From the NCBI GenBank assembly GCA_051531935.1, contig JAOPTR010000002.1:310001-374000 (forward strand): a DNA stretch of 64,000 nucleotides, given 5' to 3'. The position numbers were made by a program, and so were the translations under genes. Source of the DNA: OCS116 sp051531935 (GTDB lineage: Bacteria > Pseudomonadota > Alphaproteobacteria > Rhizobiales > OSC116). The notes beneath the pieces were generated by a model. The model did no database searches, was not told where the DNA came from, and saw nothing but the letters and a program-made list of their open reading frames with translations. This document shows positions 45,504-54,308 of the stretch, piece after piece (within the stretch, counting starts at the first letter, position 1; each line of letters starts with the position of its first letter).

Positions 45504-46163
45504 ATGTTTATCTATAACCCACCACTTACACCAAAATACGAAATCATTTTTGCAGATGATGATATGTTGGTGCTAAACAAACAATCGGGGCTTTTGTCCG
45601 TGCCAGGCCGTTTGGCTGAGCATAAAGACAGCCTTTATAACCGTGTTCTGGCCGACTACCCAACTGCGCAAGTTGTTCATCGGCTGGATATGGATACATC
45701 TGGCATTATTATTATGCCATTGCATAAAGCAGCTTTAAGCCATATTTCCAAACAATTCCAAGCTCGTACTGTGAGCAAAACTTATTTTGCAGATGTTTTT
45801 GGTGTGCCAGATCAAGCTTCAGGAAGTGTAGACTTACCACTTATATTCGATCCGCCCAATCGCCCCAAACAAAAAGTTTGCCACGAAACTGGCAAAGCAT
45901 CCCTCACCCATTATGAAGTTTTAAACTCAACCAATTCATTTAGCCGCGTTAAACTAATGCCAGTAACAGGCCGTTCGCATCAGTTGAGAGTGCATATGCA
46001 GGCCATTGGTCACCCGATTGTTGGTGATTCACTATATGCCGAACAAGAGCCTGATTATATTGTTGAGCGGCTGCACCTTCATGCTTTCGATATTGGCTTT
46101 TTGCACCCGCGCACAGAAAAAGAAATATATTTTTCCTCTCCCGTTGAATTTGAAAAAAAATAA
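45504..46163 (+). CDS. rluA: RluA-type pseudouridine synthase
   Basis: Converts uridine to pseudouridine in 23S rRNA and possibly tRNA anticodon stems. The 219-residue length, the lack of an S4 domain and the LNKQSGLLSVPGR motif match RluA rather than RluC/D. The catalytic aspartate is Asp62 in HRLDMDTSG (59-67). Later motifs VTGRSHQLRVHMQAIGHPI and YAE support the fold. Substrates (U746 of 23S, U32 of tRNA) are inferred from E. coli RluA. Confidence 0.85.
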   Translation: MFIYNPPLTPKYEIIFADDDMLVLNKQSGLLSVPGRLAEHKDSLYNRVLADYPTAQVVHRLDMDTSGIIIMPLHKAALSHISKQFQARTVSKTYFADVFGVPDQASGSVDLPLIFDPPNRPKQKVCHETGKASLTHYEVLNSTNSFSRVKLMPVTGRSHQLRVHMQAIGHPIVGDSLYAEQEPDYIVERLHLHAFDIGFLHPRTEKEIYFSSPVEFEKK

Positions 46164-46212
46164 TAATTAACTTTTCTCAAAACGCGTTTGCGCTTAAGCT
46201 TTGCAGGTCAGA

Positions 46213-46246
46213 CTGTCATAAATGGGTCACATAACCAATTTATGAA
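46213..46246 (+). promoter_or_regulatory. Pho box and -10 element upstream of the 5'-nucleotidase gene
   Basis: CTGTCAT-AAAT-GGGTCAC at 46213-46230 matches the PhoB box layout (7-4-7 with CTGTCAT repeats): the first half is perfect, the spacer is the usual A/T run, and the second half has two mismatches. A -10 candidate TATGAA (46241-46246) follows after 10 nt, the expected spacing. The gene starts 34 nt beyond it, so phosphate-starvation control is likely. Confidence 0.65.
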
Positions 46247-46279
46247 AAAACAGTCGATCAAATTATTGGGAGAATTTAA

Positions 46280-47806
46280 ATGATTAAGAGTTTCAAACGG
46301 CATATTATCATGCCACTTGCAATCGCATCTATGGCAATATTGCCATTTACGGCTGCAAACGCTGCTGACCCTGTTAAAGTGAATGTTACTTTGCTTACAG
46401 CCAGCGACATGGATACAATGACAGACAATGGCACACGTGGTGGCGCTGCGCGCTTAGCTGCAGTGATTAAAGCTGAACGTGCTGCAAATGCAAATACAAT
46501 TTATGCCTTTCCGGGCGATTTATTGTCACCATCCATTATGGGTGGGTTTGACAAAGGCGCACATATGGTTGAGTTGCTAAATATGGCCGCACCAGACGTG
46601 TTGGCACCAGGCAACCATGAGTTTGACTTTGGTTCAGAAAACTTTTTGGCACGTATGGCCGAAGGTAAGTTTACCAAGCTAGGTTCTAACATCCGTTGGG
46701 GTGATGGCAGCAAAGTTGAAGGTATCGAAGATACCAAAATGTTTGAATTTGAAGGCATTAAAATTGGTTATATGGGTCTGACTACTGAAGACACTATCAA
46801 TATTTCTAGCCCAGATAAAATTAAATTCCTAAACACTTTAGAAACTGCAAAAACAAACGCTGCTGCACTACGTGAAGCTGGCGCTGATATGGTTGTTGCG
46901 GTTGTTCATGAAACTCAAGCGATTGACTTTGATCTCATCAACCGTGTTGGTGTTGATGTTGTTCAATCTGGTCATGATCATAATCTACATATTTATTATG
47001 ACGGTCGCCGTGCGATTGTTGAAGCTAAAGAAGAAGCTGAATATGTTGTGGCTATGGACATTGAATTTACAATTGGTGAAAACCGTGATGGTTCGCGCCG
47101 TGTAAGATGGTGGCCTAACTTCCGCGTTATTGATACAGCAACTGTAACGCCTGATCCTGAAGTTGCCGCAGTGGTTAAAAAGTATGAAGATACTTTATCT
47201 GCCGAACTTGATATCGTGATTGGTACAACAGCTGTTGAGCTTGATAGCCGTCGTATAAGTGTACGTACTGGCGAAAATGCTTTTGCTAACTTTATGGCTG
47301 ATGCACTTCGCTTGGCTGTAAATGCAGACATTGCATTCTCTAACGGTGGTGGCATTCGTGCTAACAAATTATATGCACCAGGTACTGAACTTACCCGCCG
47401 TGATATTTTGAGCGAACTACCATTTGGCAATACAAATGTTAAGCTAGAACTTTCTGGCGCGACAGTATTAGAAGTGCTTGAACATTCAGTACGTGCCGTA
47501 CCAGAAGCTTCTGGTGGCTTTATGCACGTTTCTGGCATGACATTCGATGTTGATTCAAATGCCGAAGTTGGCAAACGTGTTAGCAATGTAATGATTGGCG
47601 GCGCTGCTTTAGATAAAAACAAAATCTACACAGCTTCAACCAATAACTTTACTGCTGGTGGTGGTGATGGTTATAGCATGCTTAAGGGCGCTAAAAACCT
47701 AATCGACCCTTCAAGTGCTAAATATATCGCTAACGATGTTATGGTGCATGTTCGCCATCTTGGTGAAATTTCACCAACAATCGAAGGCCGTATTAACATT
47801 AAATAA
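46280..47806 (+). CDS. Exported bifunctional metallophosphatase/5'-nucleotidase
   Basis: 508-residue periplasmic or secreted enzyme with a clear signal peptide ending at ANAAD. It has the UshA-type two-domain layout: an N-terminal metallophosphatase domain (FPGDLLSPS, APGNHEFDFG, VHETQAIDFD, SGHDHNL) and a C-terminal nucleotide-binding domain (GENAFANFMADALRLA, ADIAFSNGGGIRAN, FTAGGGDGYSML). The first metal motif reads ASDMD where most members have D-x-H, which may alter metal or substrate choice. A Pho box upstream fits release of phosphate from nucleotides. Confidence 0.88.
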   Translation: MIKSFKRHIIMPLAIASMAILPFTAANAADPVKVNVTLLTASDMDTMTDNGTRGGAARLAAVIKAERAANANTIYAFPGDLLSPSIMGGFDKGAHMVELLNMAAPDVLAPGNHEFDFGSENFLARMAEGKFTKLGSNIRWGDGSKVEGIEDTKMFEFEGIKIGYMGLTTEDTINISSPDKIKFLNTLETAKTNAAALREAGADMVVAVVHETQAIDFDLINRVGVDVVQSGHDHNLHIYYDGRRAIVEAKEEAEYVVAMDIEFTIGENRDGSRRVRWWPNFRVIDTATVTPDPEVAAVVKKYEDTLSAELDIVIGTTAVELDSRRISVRTGENAFANFMADALRLAVNADIAFSNGGGIRANKLYAPGTELTRRDILSELPFGNTNVKLELSGATVLEVLEHSVRAVPEASGGFMHVSGMTFDVDSNAEVGKRVSNVMIGGAALDKNKIYTASTNNFTAGGGDGYSMLKGAKNLIDPSSAKYIANDVMVHVRHLGEISPTIEGRINIK

Positions 47807-47832
47807 TGTTAAAATAGTATGATATGATGAAG

Positions 47833-47860
47833 AGGCATCGTGGCAACACGCTGCCTTTTT
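47833..47860 (+). terminator. Rho-independent terminator after the 5'-nucleotidase gene
   Basis: AGGCATCGTG and CACGCTGCCT pair (one mismatch) around a GCAA tetraloop, followed by T6. The GNRA loop caps a stable stem, ending 12 nt before the next gene. Confidence 0.8.
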
Positions 47861-47871
47861 AGTTAAAGGAT

Positions 47872-48279
47872 ATGAATGTGAATTTAGTTTTTGTATATGG
47901 CACATTAAAACGCGGTTTCCCAAACCACGACGAATGGATGAAACCCTATAAATACATTGCAGATAGCAGTACAAAAGGGCAATTTAGGTTGGTTGTTGGT
48001 GAAAAATATTTTTCACCCATTCTCATGGAGGGTGATGGCCATTGCATTACGGGCGAATTATATGAAGTGAGTGAAGATGGCCTCGCGCAGCTCGATATTA
48101 TTGAATCTGTTGGCAAGCCACTAGGTTACAAACGTATCCTCATTGATGCTGTTTTAAACGAGCAAGTTGTAAAAGCGTGGATTTATTTGAAAGACGCTGC
48201 ACAAGTCAATATAATACATAATGAATTGGCAGGCACATATAGTTTAGATAGCCGCTACATACCAGTATTTATGAGATGA
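47872..48279 (+). CDS. Gamma-glutamylcyclotransferase-like (GGCT) protein
   Basis: 135 residues with the AIG2/GGCT fold signature FVYGTLKRGFPNHDEW at residues 7-22 and a conserved acidic pocket residue in LAQLDIIESVG (about residues 78-88). Members open or cyclise gamma-glutamyl amines or peptides (GGACT-like); the substrate here is unknown. GGAT precedes the ATG. The next gene starts 1 nt after its stop, so the two are co-transcribed. Confidence 0.78.
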   Translation: MNVNLVFVYGTLKRGFPNHDEWMKPYKYIADSSTKGQFRLVVGEKYFSPILMEGDGHCITGELYEVSEDGLAQLDIIESVGKPLGYKRILIDAVLNEQVVKAWIYLKDAAQVNIIHNELAGTYSLDSRYIPVFMR

Positions 48280-48280
48280 T

Positions 48281-49333
48281 ATGGCAAAAATTGAATATAA
48301 TGGCAAGCTGAGCCACAAGGTAAGAAGCTCAGCCACGCTACTTAACACTGTTGCCTCGGTTTTATGGCAACGCTTTACAAAGACCACACTCACACCCGAT
48401 TGGAGTGTGAATTTTGAAATCGGCACGGTGTTTTGGCGCAAGCAATATATATACGCTTTAAACATGCCAGATATACGCGATGGTCGCGCTTATTTGGATA
48501 GCCTCATCACCCTTACAGACGATAGGTTTAAAGTCACGACAACTTCCAATGGCGCCGCTGAACCAAAAGGCGATTGGCATGTCGCGGATGGCAATCCAGA
48601 GCTAACCATATTGTACCTTCATGGGGGCGGCTACTCCCTATACCCAAAAATGGATGACCATTTTGGCAAAATGCTTGCGGATTATCTAGAGGCAAAAGTC
48701 TTTATGGCCGATTATCGTCTCATCCCCGAAAATCCTCACCCTGCGCAATTAGATGATGGATTGGCAGCTTATAAATATCTGCTCGAAAAAGGCGTTGAAC
48801 CTATCAAGCTTGTTATTATCGGAGATTCTGGCGGTGGGCATTTAGCACTAAAACTAATTTTGGAACTGCGGAAATTCGAGTTGCCGCAACCCACCTTGGC
48901 GATATGTCTTTGCCCATGGACGGGCATTGGTGACAATATAGAGAGCATTACAAAAAACGACCCTTATGATGTTTTGCAAAGCCAAATGATGGGGCAATTT
49001 ACCAAACCATTGCCAGGACAATCTTCCCCAACTGAAGTTGAGATAACGCCAATTGAGCTTAGCTTTAAAAATGTAGCGCCAATTTATATTCAAGGTGGCG
49101 GGCGTGAGGTGATGATTGACTTAATTAGAGATTTTGCCACTAAAATCCATAATGAAAAAATTGAAATGACCTATGATGAATGGCCCAAAATGGTGCATGT
49201 ATTCCAAAAACACGGCAAATGGGAAGCGGATAGCGCTGAGGCATTCGATAGGATGAAACAAACCATTGCCACAAAACTAAGCACCAATGAGAAAATCCCA
49301 AAATCGACACGAACCATATTGTCTTCACATTAA
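48281..49333 (+). CDS. Alpha/beta hydrolase of the hormone-sensitive lipase type
   Basis: 350 residues without a signal peptide. The HSL-family oxyanion motif HGGGYSLYP (about 112-120) and nucleophile elbow GDSGGGHLAL (about 184-193) are clear, and the C-terminal ValHis segment MVHVFQKHG supplies the catalytic histidine. A charge-relay Asp is probably in the VMIDLIRDFA region. Such enzymes are carboxylesterases acting on short acyl esters; the natural substrate is unknown. It is coupled to the GGCT gene. Confidence 0.83.
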   Translation: MAKIEYNGKLSHKVRSSATLLNTVASVLWQRFTKTTLTPDWSVNFEIGTVFWRKQYIYALNMPDIRDGRAYLDSLITLTDDRFKVTTTSNGAAEPKGDWHVADGNPELTILYLHGGGYSLYPKMDDHFGKMLADYLEAKVFMADYRLIPENPHPAQLDDGLAAYKYLLEKGVEPIKLVIIGDSGGGHLALKLILELRKFELPQPTLAICLCPWTGIGDNIESITKNDPYDVLQSQMMGQFTKPLPGQSSPTEVEITPIELSFKNVAPIYIQGGGREVMIDLIRDFATKIHNEKIEMTYDEWPKMVHVFQKHGKWEADSAEAFDRMKQTIATKLSTNEKIPKSTRTILSSH

Positions 49334-49419
49334 GATAATCGCTCATATCCGACTTACCAACAGTCAAATACGGGCGATAATATATGTAGAATTTTTAAGC
49401 CACCCTCAACCTAGTGCCT

Positions 49420-50688
49420 CTAAAATTGCGTGAGCATAACTCCACTAATTGCAGATACAGCAAGCACCAAAATTATATTCATATGATATTTAAGCAACAT
49501 GACACCGCTCGCGATTGCAAGCACCACCACGCGCCAATCGAATGTTAAAATATCGGGCATTGAAAATCTTAACAATCCGTATTGTTGAATGCTAACGATC
49601 GAAAATAAAACATGTAACCCAAACCAAATGGAAAGGTTTAGGATAACCCCAACAACTGCTGCTGTGATGGCACTTAAAGCGCCATTTAACCTCGGCTGGG
49701 CGCATATCCAGTCGATATAGGGCGCTCCCAAAAATATCCATAAAAAGCAGGGTACAAATGTAACCCATAAAGTAACGATGGCGCCCAACAAACCAAGCCA
49801 AAAGCCACCTTCCCTAAATGCGGCTAAGAATCCTACAAATTCCGTTACCAATATTAGAGGGCCAGGAGTGGTTTCAGCTAAGCCTAAGCCATCCATCATT
49901 TCGCCTGCTGTAAGCCATCCAAATTGGCTAACGACATCCTGCCCCATATAGGCCAATACTGCATAGGCGCCGCCAAATGTAACCACAGCTAATTTCGAGA
50001 AAAACAGGCTTATTTCAGTTAAAATAGGCAAATCAGTAAACTGAACTAAAAGTAAAATCGGCACAACCCAAATGAGCAACCAAACGACTAATTTCTTTAG
50101 GGTGGAAATAGTCGAGACTGACACATGCTCTGCTGAATCTACGTGGTTTTTAAACTTCAACACAAAGCCTAGAATAGCGGCAGCCAGTACAATAATTGGA
50201 TAAGGCAAATCCAAAAAGAAAATGCCGACAAATGAGGCAGCAGCAATCCACCAGTATATTTGCCCTTTTAACGCGCGTTTAGAAACTCGTAACAAAGCCT
50301 CAATCACAACGATTAGAACTGTGGCCTTAATACCCAAAAACACTGCATTAACTAATGGTAAATCACCCAAATAGGCGTAGATAGTTGCTAATGCCAAAAT
50401 AACAATCGCACCAGGAATGACAAATAATAACCCGCCTATCAAACCACCGATAGTGCCTTTCAATCGCCAACCCGCGTAGGTAGCAAGTTGCATGGCCTCT
50501 GGCCCTGGTAACAACATGCAAAAGCTTAAGGCGTTTAAGAACTGCTGTTCTTGTAACCACTTTTTCTCATCTACAATCATTTTATGCATCAAAGCAATCT
50601 GTGCAGCCGGGCCACCAAATGATAGCAGCCCTATTTTTAAAAACACCATAAAAATTTCTCTGATGCTGGGTTTTGAATTCGCTTTCAT
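49420..50688 (-). CDS. chrA: Chromate transporter ChrA
   Basis: 422-residue long-chain ChrA with the two duplicated CHR domains: the first has LSFGGPAAQIALMHK and CMLLPGPEAMQLATYAG, the second VTFGGAYAVLAYMGQDV and GLAETTPGPLILVTEFVG. It exports chromate and possibly sulfate in a proton-linked manner. I use ATG 50688; a GTG at 50694, which overlaps the chrB stop as GTGA, is an alternative. chrB is immediately upstream, making a chrB-chrA resistance operon. Confidence 0.92.
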   Translation of the reverse strand: MKANSKPSIREIFMVFLKIGLLSFGGPAAQIALMHKMIVDEKKWLQEQQFLNALSFCMLLPGPEAMQLATYAGWRLKGTIGGLIGGLLFVIPGAIVILALATIYAYLGDLPLVNAVFLGIKATVLIVVIEALLRVSKRALKGQIYWWIAAASFVGIFFLDLPYPIIVLAAAILGFVLKFKNHVDSAEHVSVSTISTLKKLVVWLLIWVVPILLLVQFTDLPILTEISLFFSKLAVVTFGGAYAVLAYMGQDVVSQFGWLTAGEMMDGLGLAETTPGPLILVTEFVGFLAAFREGGFWLGLLGAIVTLWVTFVPCFLWIFLGAPYIDWICAQPRLNGALSAITAAVVGVILNLSIWFGLHVLFSIVSIQQYGLLRFSMPDILTFDWRVVVLAIASGVMLLKYHMNIILVLAVSAISGVMLTQF

Positions 50689-50690
50689 AT

Positions 50691-51506
50691 TCACGCCCCC
50701 GTTTGAGTTTGCGAATCGTGTTGCTCAGCAACCGCATCGCGCGCCCACCGATACAAGGCGTCATATATCGCCATACCGGCATCCAGCTGCTGCAAATCAT
50801 CTTTATATTGGCGCGAAAGGCCAAGTGAAATGGCTAATAATCCGGCCACTTGCGGTGCTAAATCATGCTTATTGGTGTCAGCACCGCGTATGATCGTCGC
50901 CATACGCTTAAGGGCTTTGGTTTCTATGCAAAATTCGGTAAGCATGGTGTCAAAAGTACAGCCGTCACCACGATGGGAAAATTCAACACCCTCGACATCA
51001 AATGGAATGGCATTAAACTTTTCGGCGACATCTAATACATGAGCAGACTCCACATACAAAAATTTCGCATTTTTATCAACAAATCGCCTGATAAGCCAAG
51101 GGCATGCAATGCGGTCAATCTTCGGGCGCTGCTTCGTAACCCAAAGGGTGTTTTCAGTGCTGTTTATATTGGCAATTTTTATGGCAGGAATCATGGGTAA
51201 TCCCGCATCGCGCCATGCATAATTACCACCTTCAACACTTTCAGCCGCAATGCCATAGGTGCGTAACACGGCTGCTGCACCTTGGCCTAATTTTAAACCT
51301 TTTTTGCAAATAATCACCACTCGTTTGTCCTTCAACTCAGGTGCTAAGGTGGCAATTTCATCAAAAGGATGGCGTTTAGCTGTTGGGATTAACCGCTCAT
51401 CAAGGGCAAAATCTTCATCAATACATACATCGATGATGGTGGGCGCGTTTGGTAAACCGATAAGACGGTTCAATTGAGTTGGGGTAATTTGATTAGGAGA
51501 CGTCAT
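50691..51506 (-). CDS. chrB: ChrB-domain chromate resistance protein with rhodanese domain
   Basis: 271 residues. The N-terminal half is rhodanese-like (TIIDVCIDEDF, then CKKGLKLGQGAAAVLR with a cysteine in the active-site loop position, about 72). The C-terminal half is the ChrB domain (TKQRPKIDRIACPWLIRRFV, FSHRGDGCTFDTMLTEF). ChrB proteins act as chromate-responsive regulators or accessory factors in chrBA operons. AGGAAGGA precedes the ATG. Which role applies in the rhodanese-fused form is not established. Confidence 0.85.
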   Translation of the reverse strand: MTSPNQITPTQLNRLIGLPNAPTIIDVCIDEDFALDERLIPTAKRHPFDEIATLAPELKDKRVVIICKKGLKLGQGAAAVLRTYGIAAESVEGGNYAWRDAGLPMIPAIKIANINSTENTLWVTKQRPKIDRIACPWLIRRFVDKNAKFLYVESAHVLDVAEKFNAIPFDVEGVEFSHRGDGCTFDTMLTEFCIETKALKRMATIIRGADTNKHDLAPQVAGLLAISLGLSRQYKDDLQQLDAGMAIYDALYRWARDAVAEQHDSQTQTGA

Positions 51507-51622
51507 AGCGTCCTTCCTCCTATAAATAGAATTTGATGGACGCGAGTTTTTGGCCTAAGCCTCACGGGGCATTCGCAAACCCCATAAATTCAACATACAT
51601 TCTCATGCTTATATGTCAATGT

Positions 51623-52591
51623 TTAGCTTATGATTTTTAGATATTTTTCGAATTCAATATTGCGCCCACAAACAACAATTACAACGTTTTTATCTTTGTA
51701 TTTATCAGGGTTGTCATTCACAGCTTTTAACGCGGATGCCACGGCAACTCCTGCTGCACCCTCAATAATTTGGCGTTCTGTTTCTGCCACCAATCGCATG
51801 GCGGTCGCAATTTCTTTTTCACTTACCAGCACGGTGGTATCAATTACTTTTTTGCATAATTCTAGCGTGATTGTGTCATGCTCCACACCACCCGCTGTGC
51901 CATCAGAAAGCGTTTTGCCTTCCTCAACATCGACGACCTTACCAGTTTCTAAAGCATGATAAAAACTCTTGGCAACCTCTGGCCAGCAACCAACAATTTC
52001 AATGTCTGGGTTTACAGATTTGGCAAAAAGCCCAGAACCACCAATTAGCCCACCCCCGCCAACAGCTACAAAAATGGCATCTACATCGGGTAATTGCTGC
52101 ATAATTTCTAGACCACATGTGGCCTGCCCGCAAATTACTTCCATGTCATTATAGGGCGAAACATAGGTAAGGCCGTTGTCTTTTGCAGCCGCGCGGGCTG
52201 TGGTTTCGGCAACATATCCATCACCTTTGACAGTTATTAAGTTTGCACCCAACAGCTTAATGGCATTTAGCTTAACGGCAGATGCCGTTTCTGGTACATA
52301 TATGGTGGCCTTAACACCCAATAACTTCGCGGCAGTCGCAACGCCTAACCCATGATTGCCTGTACTGGCCGTAATCACACCATTTTCGGATTCCGCGACT
52401 GACAATTGAGAAAGCTTATTGGTAGAGCCTCGTAACTTAAACGACCCTGATAATTGCAAACTTTCATATTTTAGGTGAATATTTGCACCTGTTTGCGCAC
52501 TAAGCAGCAGGCTTTTTTCTAGAGGCGTGGTAATAACGGCATGGGGAGCTATTTTAATCCGCTCATTGGCCTGTATTATTTGTTCAATCAT
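51623..52591 (-). CDS. Threonine/serine dehydratase (PLP-dependent)
   Basis: 322 residues of fold-type II PLP enzyme. The cofactor lysine is Lys52 in SGSFKLRGS, the phosphate-binding loop is VGGGGLIGG, and the STGNHGLG substrate loop is present. No C-terminal ACT regulatory domain exists, so it resembles the catabolic type (TdcB-like) or a serine/threonine dehydratase, giving 2-oxobutyrate or pyruvate. It overlaps the upstream IscU-like gene (4 nt) and both run leftward; a biochemical link with the chr genes is not evident. Confidence 0.88.
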   Translation of the reverse strand: MIEQIIQANERIKIAPHAVITTPLEKSLLLSAQTGANIHLKYESLQLSGSFKLRGSTNKLSQLSVAESENGVITASTGNHGLGVATAAKLLGVKATIYVPETASAVKLNAIKLLGANLITVKGDGYVAETTARAAAKDNGLTYVSPYNDMEVICGQATCGLEIMQQLPDVDAIFVAVGGGGLIGGSGLFAKSVNPDIEIVGCWPEVAKSFYHALETGKVVDVEEGKTLSDGTAGGVEHDTITLELCKKVIDTTVLVSEKEIATAMRLVAETERQIIEGAAGVAVASALKAVNDNPDKYKDKNVVIVVCGRNIEFEKYLKIIS

Positions 52592-53010
52592 CCAAATTCT
52601 CCTATGGCATCAACTAGCGCATCCAATATCAATAATGTCGATGTATGTCGATTTGGAAATGCAGCAACAGATTGCAAAACTTCTAATTCACTAAAACGAC
52701 CAGAGGGTTTGCCCGTGCCGTTTTTTAACATATTTGTGAGTTCAGTATGGGCCTGTAACACTTCATCTATGGTGGCTCCAATTATATAATCGGCAACAAT
52801 GGCAGATGCCGCGCTACCAAGCGCACAAGCCTCAATTTCTTGCCCAAATTCAATAATTTTACCGTTTTTCACTTTTATGTCGATAATAATATGGCTACCA
52901 CAAAAAGCACTACGCCTTGCCGCACTTGCATCTGGCGATGTGAGGCGCTGCTGCATGGGTATATTGGCTGCATATTTAATAATTTTATCGCTATATACTT
53001 TATTTAGCAT
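52588..53010 (-). CDS. IscU/NifU-like iron-sulfur scaffold-related protein
   Basis: 140 residues of the SufE/NifU scaffold fold. Two of the three canonical cysteines are in place (Cys37 in AFCGSH, Cys62 in ACALGSAAS). The third position reads NRHTSTLL (about residues 120-127), so the classic third Cys is lost, which questions cluster assembly in the standard way. Homologues adjacent to folE occur in many Rhizobiales, which supports a conserved but special role. It diverges from folE. Confidence 0.78.
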   Translation of the reverse strand: MLNKVYSDKIIKYAANIPMQQRLTSPDASAARRSAFCGSHIIIDIKVKNGKIIEFGQEIEACALGSAASAIVADYIIGATIDEVLQAHTELTNMLKNGTGKPSGRFSELEVLQSVAAFPNRHTSTLLILDALVDAIGEFG

Positions 53011-53137
53011 CTATTTATCATTCAGAACTTGAAAACTTACATTTTTCAATTTATACCCTAATTGTTTTGAAAAAGTAAAACAAATATAGGGCGCCGTGGT
53101 CGCAACATTGCGATTTTATCAGAAAGGTTAAGACCCA

Positions 53138-53713
53138 ATGAGTAAATTGGTAAAACCAAGCCGTGAAGAAGCCGAAGCAGCAGTGAAGACATTGCTTGCA
53201 TGGGCTGGTGACAACCCCGAGCGCGAAGGCCTACAAGATACGCCAAAGCGTGTTGTAAAAGCCTATGAGCAGTATTTTAGTGGTTATGACCTAGACCCTA
53301 TCGACATTTTAGAGCGTCGTTTTGGTGAAGTTGGTGGTTATAACGATATTGTGCTGCTGCGCGATATTAATTTTAATTCCCATTGCGAACATCATATGGC
53401 TCCGTTTATCGGCAAAGCCCATATTGCATATATTCCTAATAAAGCAGTGGTTGGTATTTCCAAAATCGCACGCGTGGTTGATATTTATGCACGCCGCTTA
53501 CAAATTCAAGAAAAAATGACCGCCCAAATTGCCAACGCTATCGAAGAAGCTTTATCGCCTCTTGGTGTTGCTGTATTTGTGCAGGCCGAACATCAATGCA
53601 TGAGCATGCGCGGTGTAATGAAGCCTAATGTCGATACAATCACAACCCAATTTAGAGGCGAATATGACAGTCCTGAGATGAAAGCCTCGTTCATGTCTAT
53701 GATCCGTAGTTAA
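53138..53713 (+). CDS. folE: GTP cyclohydrolase I
   Basis: FolE starts tetrahydrofolate synthesis by converting GTP to dihydroneopterin triphosphate. The 191-residue protein has zinc ligands in HCEHHMAPF and HQCMSMRGV, with the QE/RLQIQEKMTAQIA oligomer motif between. Length is typical for the type IA enzyme. hisI follows at 28 nt. AAGG-type spacing precedes the ATG after an intergenic stretch shared with the IscU-like gene. Confidence 0.96.
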   Translation: MSKLVKPSREEAEAAVKTLLAWAGDNPEREGLQDTPKRVVKAYEQYFSGYDLDPIDILERRFGEVGGYNDIVLLRDINFNSHCEHHMAPFIGKAHIAYIPNKAVVGISKIARVVDIYARRLQIQEKMTAQIANAIEEALSPLGVAVFVQAEHQCMSMRGVMKPNVDTITTQFRGEYDSPEMKASFMSMIRS

Positions 53714-53741
53714 TAAAGCCACCCATTTAAAGGCACAAATT

Positions 53742-54227
53742 ATGACTGAAAAAAACACACCATTTGCAGAACGCTTGACCATCGAACAAGTTGAAGAAGC
53801 TCACGATTTAGCACCAAAATTTGACAATGATGGCCTCATCACTTGTGTAACAACCGACAATGAAACAGGTGATGTTTTAATGCTCGGCTACATGAATAGA
53901 GACGCTCTCATTAAAAGCATTGAAACTGGTGAAGCGCATTATTGGAGCCGTTCACGCCAAGTGTTGTGGCACAAAGGCGCGACCTCTGGCTTGGTGCAAA
54001 AAATTGTCGATTTGCGCATTGATGACGACCAAGATGCCATTTGGATGGTTGTAGATGTATCTGGCTCTGGCGCGAGTTGCCATGTTGGGTATATGAGCTG
54101 TTTTTATCGCTCAATCCCGCTTGGTAAAGCCCCAACTGCAGACTTAAAGTTAGACTATAAAGAAGAGTCAAAAACCTTTGATCCCAAAGAAGTTTACGGT
54201 GATGCACCTAACCCAACCATTGTATAG
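53742..54227 (+). CDS. hisI: Phosphoribosyl-AMP cyclohydrolase
   Basis: HisI hydrolyses the adenine ring of PR-AMP in histidine synthesis. The 161-residue monofunctional enzyme has SRSRQVLWHKGATSG (about 67-81) and the metal-site GASCHVGYMSCFYRS (about 110-124). The C-terminal HisE pyrophosphohydrolase domain is absent, as usual in alphaproteobacteria. folE lies directly upstream, a combination common in rhizobia. A terminator follows. Confidence 0.95.
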   Translation: MTEKNTPFAERLTIEQVEEAHDLAPKFDNDGLITCVTTDNETGDVLMLGYMNRDALIKSIETGEAHYWSRSRQVLWHKGATSGLVQKIVDLRIDDDQDAIWMVVDVSGSGASCHVGYMSCFYRSIPLGKAPTADLKLDYKEESKTFDPKEVYGDAPNPTIV

Positions 54228-54250
54228 TTAGTCTTATATAGTTCTTACTA

Positions 54251-54285
54251 AAGCCATAACAATTTATTTTGTTGTGGCTTTTTTT
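54251..54285 (+). terminator. Rho-independent terminator after hisI
   Basis: AAGCCATAACAA (54251-54262) pairs with TTGTTGTGGCTT (54269-54280), 12 bp with one wobble around TTTATT, then T7. It ends the folE-hisI unit before the patatin gene. Confidence 0.88.
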
Positions 54286-54308
54286 ATGTCAATGGCTAGC
54301 ATGCTTAT

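Noticed and set aside
53911..54207. Open frame antisense to hisI
   Set aside because: It sits within a conserved gene and has no family resemblance or translation signals.
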